From Candidatus Zixiibacteriota bacterium (lineage in GTDB: Bacteria; Zixibacteria; MSB-5A5; UBA10806), in contig JAHEDG010000026.1 in the NCBI GenBank assembly GCA_024641335.1, positions 3,093 to 38,265 on the forward strand: a DNA stretch of 35,173 nucleotides, given 5' to 3'. Below the pieces are notes generated by a model. It was not told the origin of the DNA and did no database searches. It saw only the letters and a program-made list of their open reading frames with translations. Position 1 is the first letter of the stretch, and each line of letters begins with the position of its first letter. The position numbers and the translations under genes were made by a program. Below, piece after piece: positions 34,588 through 35,173 of the stretch.

Positions 34588-35173
34588 CAATGGCCTACGC
34601 ATGGATTCCCTACGGGCCGTATGGCCGGATCAAGTCCGGAATGACAGGGAGAGGAGCAGGCCTTCAAGGCCATGGGTCTTAACCACGTATGAAGGAGGCT
34701 CCAACCTTGTCATTCCTGCGGAAGCAGGAATCTTGCTCAAGCCATTGAGAAGAGGTTTTTAAATAATTAGCTAATAGTGTCCAGGCAAGATCCCGCATTA
34801 AATGCGGGATGACAGAGAAAAATACACTGTCATTCCAGCGAAAGTCGTAAGATCCCTGCGGACAGAGGACGCGGGACTGGAATCCACGCCGAGCCATTAG
34901 GATGAAAAGCAGTGGTGTTACGCCCAATGGCCAACGCATGGATTCCCTACGGGCCGTATGGCCAAATCAAGTTTGGAATGACAAGGGAGAGGAGCAGGCC
35001 TTCAAGGCCATGGGTCTTAACCACGTATGAAGGAGGCTCCAACCTTGTCATTCCTGCGAAAGCAGGAATATTTCTCAAGCCATTGAGAAGAGGTTTTTAA
35101 ATAATTAGCTAATAGTGTCCAGGCAAGATCCCGCATTAAATGCGGGATGACAGAGAAAAATACACTGTCATTC
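34588..35173. repeat. Tandem direct repeat, period about 338 bases (second copy cut by window end)
   Basis: Sequence from 34588 recurs from 34925 with a 337-base offset that becomes 338 after a one-base indel near 34646/34984. It stays nearly identical to the window end (34835/35173), with a few substitutions such as CCGGATCAAGTCCGG versus CCAAATCAAGTTTGG. Each unit holds several hairpins, including TCATTCCTGC/GCAGGAATC and CCCGCATTAAATGCGGG, and the GGCCTTCAAGGCC palindrome. 34501-34587 before it shows no gene. Short open frames in both copies are shadows of the repeat. Confidence 0.9.

Noticed and set aside
34588-35173. Possible CRISPR array
   Set aside because: The repeat unit is about 338 bases, directly tandem, without short repeats separated by unique spacers, and there are no cas genes.

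Overview
This window is a stretch of a Gram-negative, diderm bacterial chromosome. It carries most of a lipid A/Kdo pathway, outer-envelope genes and core housekeeping genes. The LpxC-FabZ fusion is a trait of the Bacteroidetes/FCB side of the tree. The kelch protein ending in paired dockerin-like GDVNG...YNGLDIT repeats and the many fold-back intergenic repeats resemble candidate phyla of that group, such as Zixibacteria. That taxonomic placement is inference from gene features, not from any search.

Layout. Positions 1-2838 hold a cut transglutaminase-like gene and an ABC ATPase/permease pair, tightly overlapped. Positions 2861-4559 hold a sugar-nucleotide epimerase and a ribonuclease Z-like hydrolase. 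Then come an OsmC protein, a convergent MscS channel, comM, and a secreted kelch/dockerin-like protein on the minus strand facing away from a lipoprotein gene. The lipid A block runs from 11012 to 21354: lpxC-fabZ, lpxA, a Gfo/Idh oxidoreductase, lpxB, a DUF374 acyltransferase, waaA, lpxK, then nadB and guaA. Its genes mostly overlap by 1-4 bases. From 21447 to 25470 are small stress and metabolic genes (DUF4242, RidA, two-CW, a HAD phosphatase, an SDR) and a long-chain polyprenyl synthase. A large VWA membrane protein follows. Next is an AT-rich patch with a membrane protein gene and a degraded RHS core. Then come eno-ftsB-recO and glyS. The window ends with a second AT-rich gene of unknown function and a 338-base tandem repeat.

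How the genes work together. LpxA, LpxC and LpxB build the lipid A disaccharide, LpxK phosphorylates it, and WaaA adds Kdo. FabZ links the supply of 3-hydroxyacyl chains to fatty acid synthesis. lpxD, the LpxH/I hydrolase and lpxL-type genes are not seen here. The Gfo/Idh gene between lpxA and lpxB raises the possibility of 3-amino-sugar (GnnA-type) lipid A.

The most notable signals are: (1) the Gfo/Idh gene and its apparent AUA start; (2) two promoters placed exactly 7 bases before an ATG, implying leaderless mRNAs for comM and the DUF374 gene; (3) an RHS core remnant directly upstream of a membrane gene placed like an immunity gene; (4) several distinct families of multi-arm fold-back repeats, one shaped like a three-armed cloverleaf. 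No tRNA, rRNA, CRISPR array, insertion sequence or prophage was seen.
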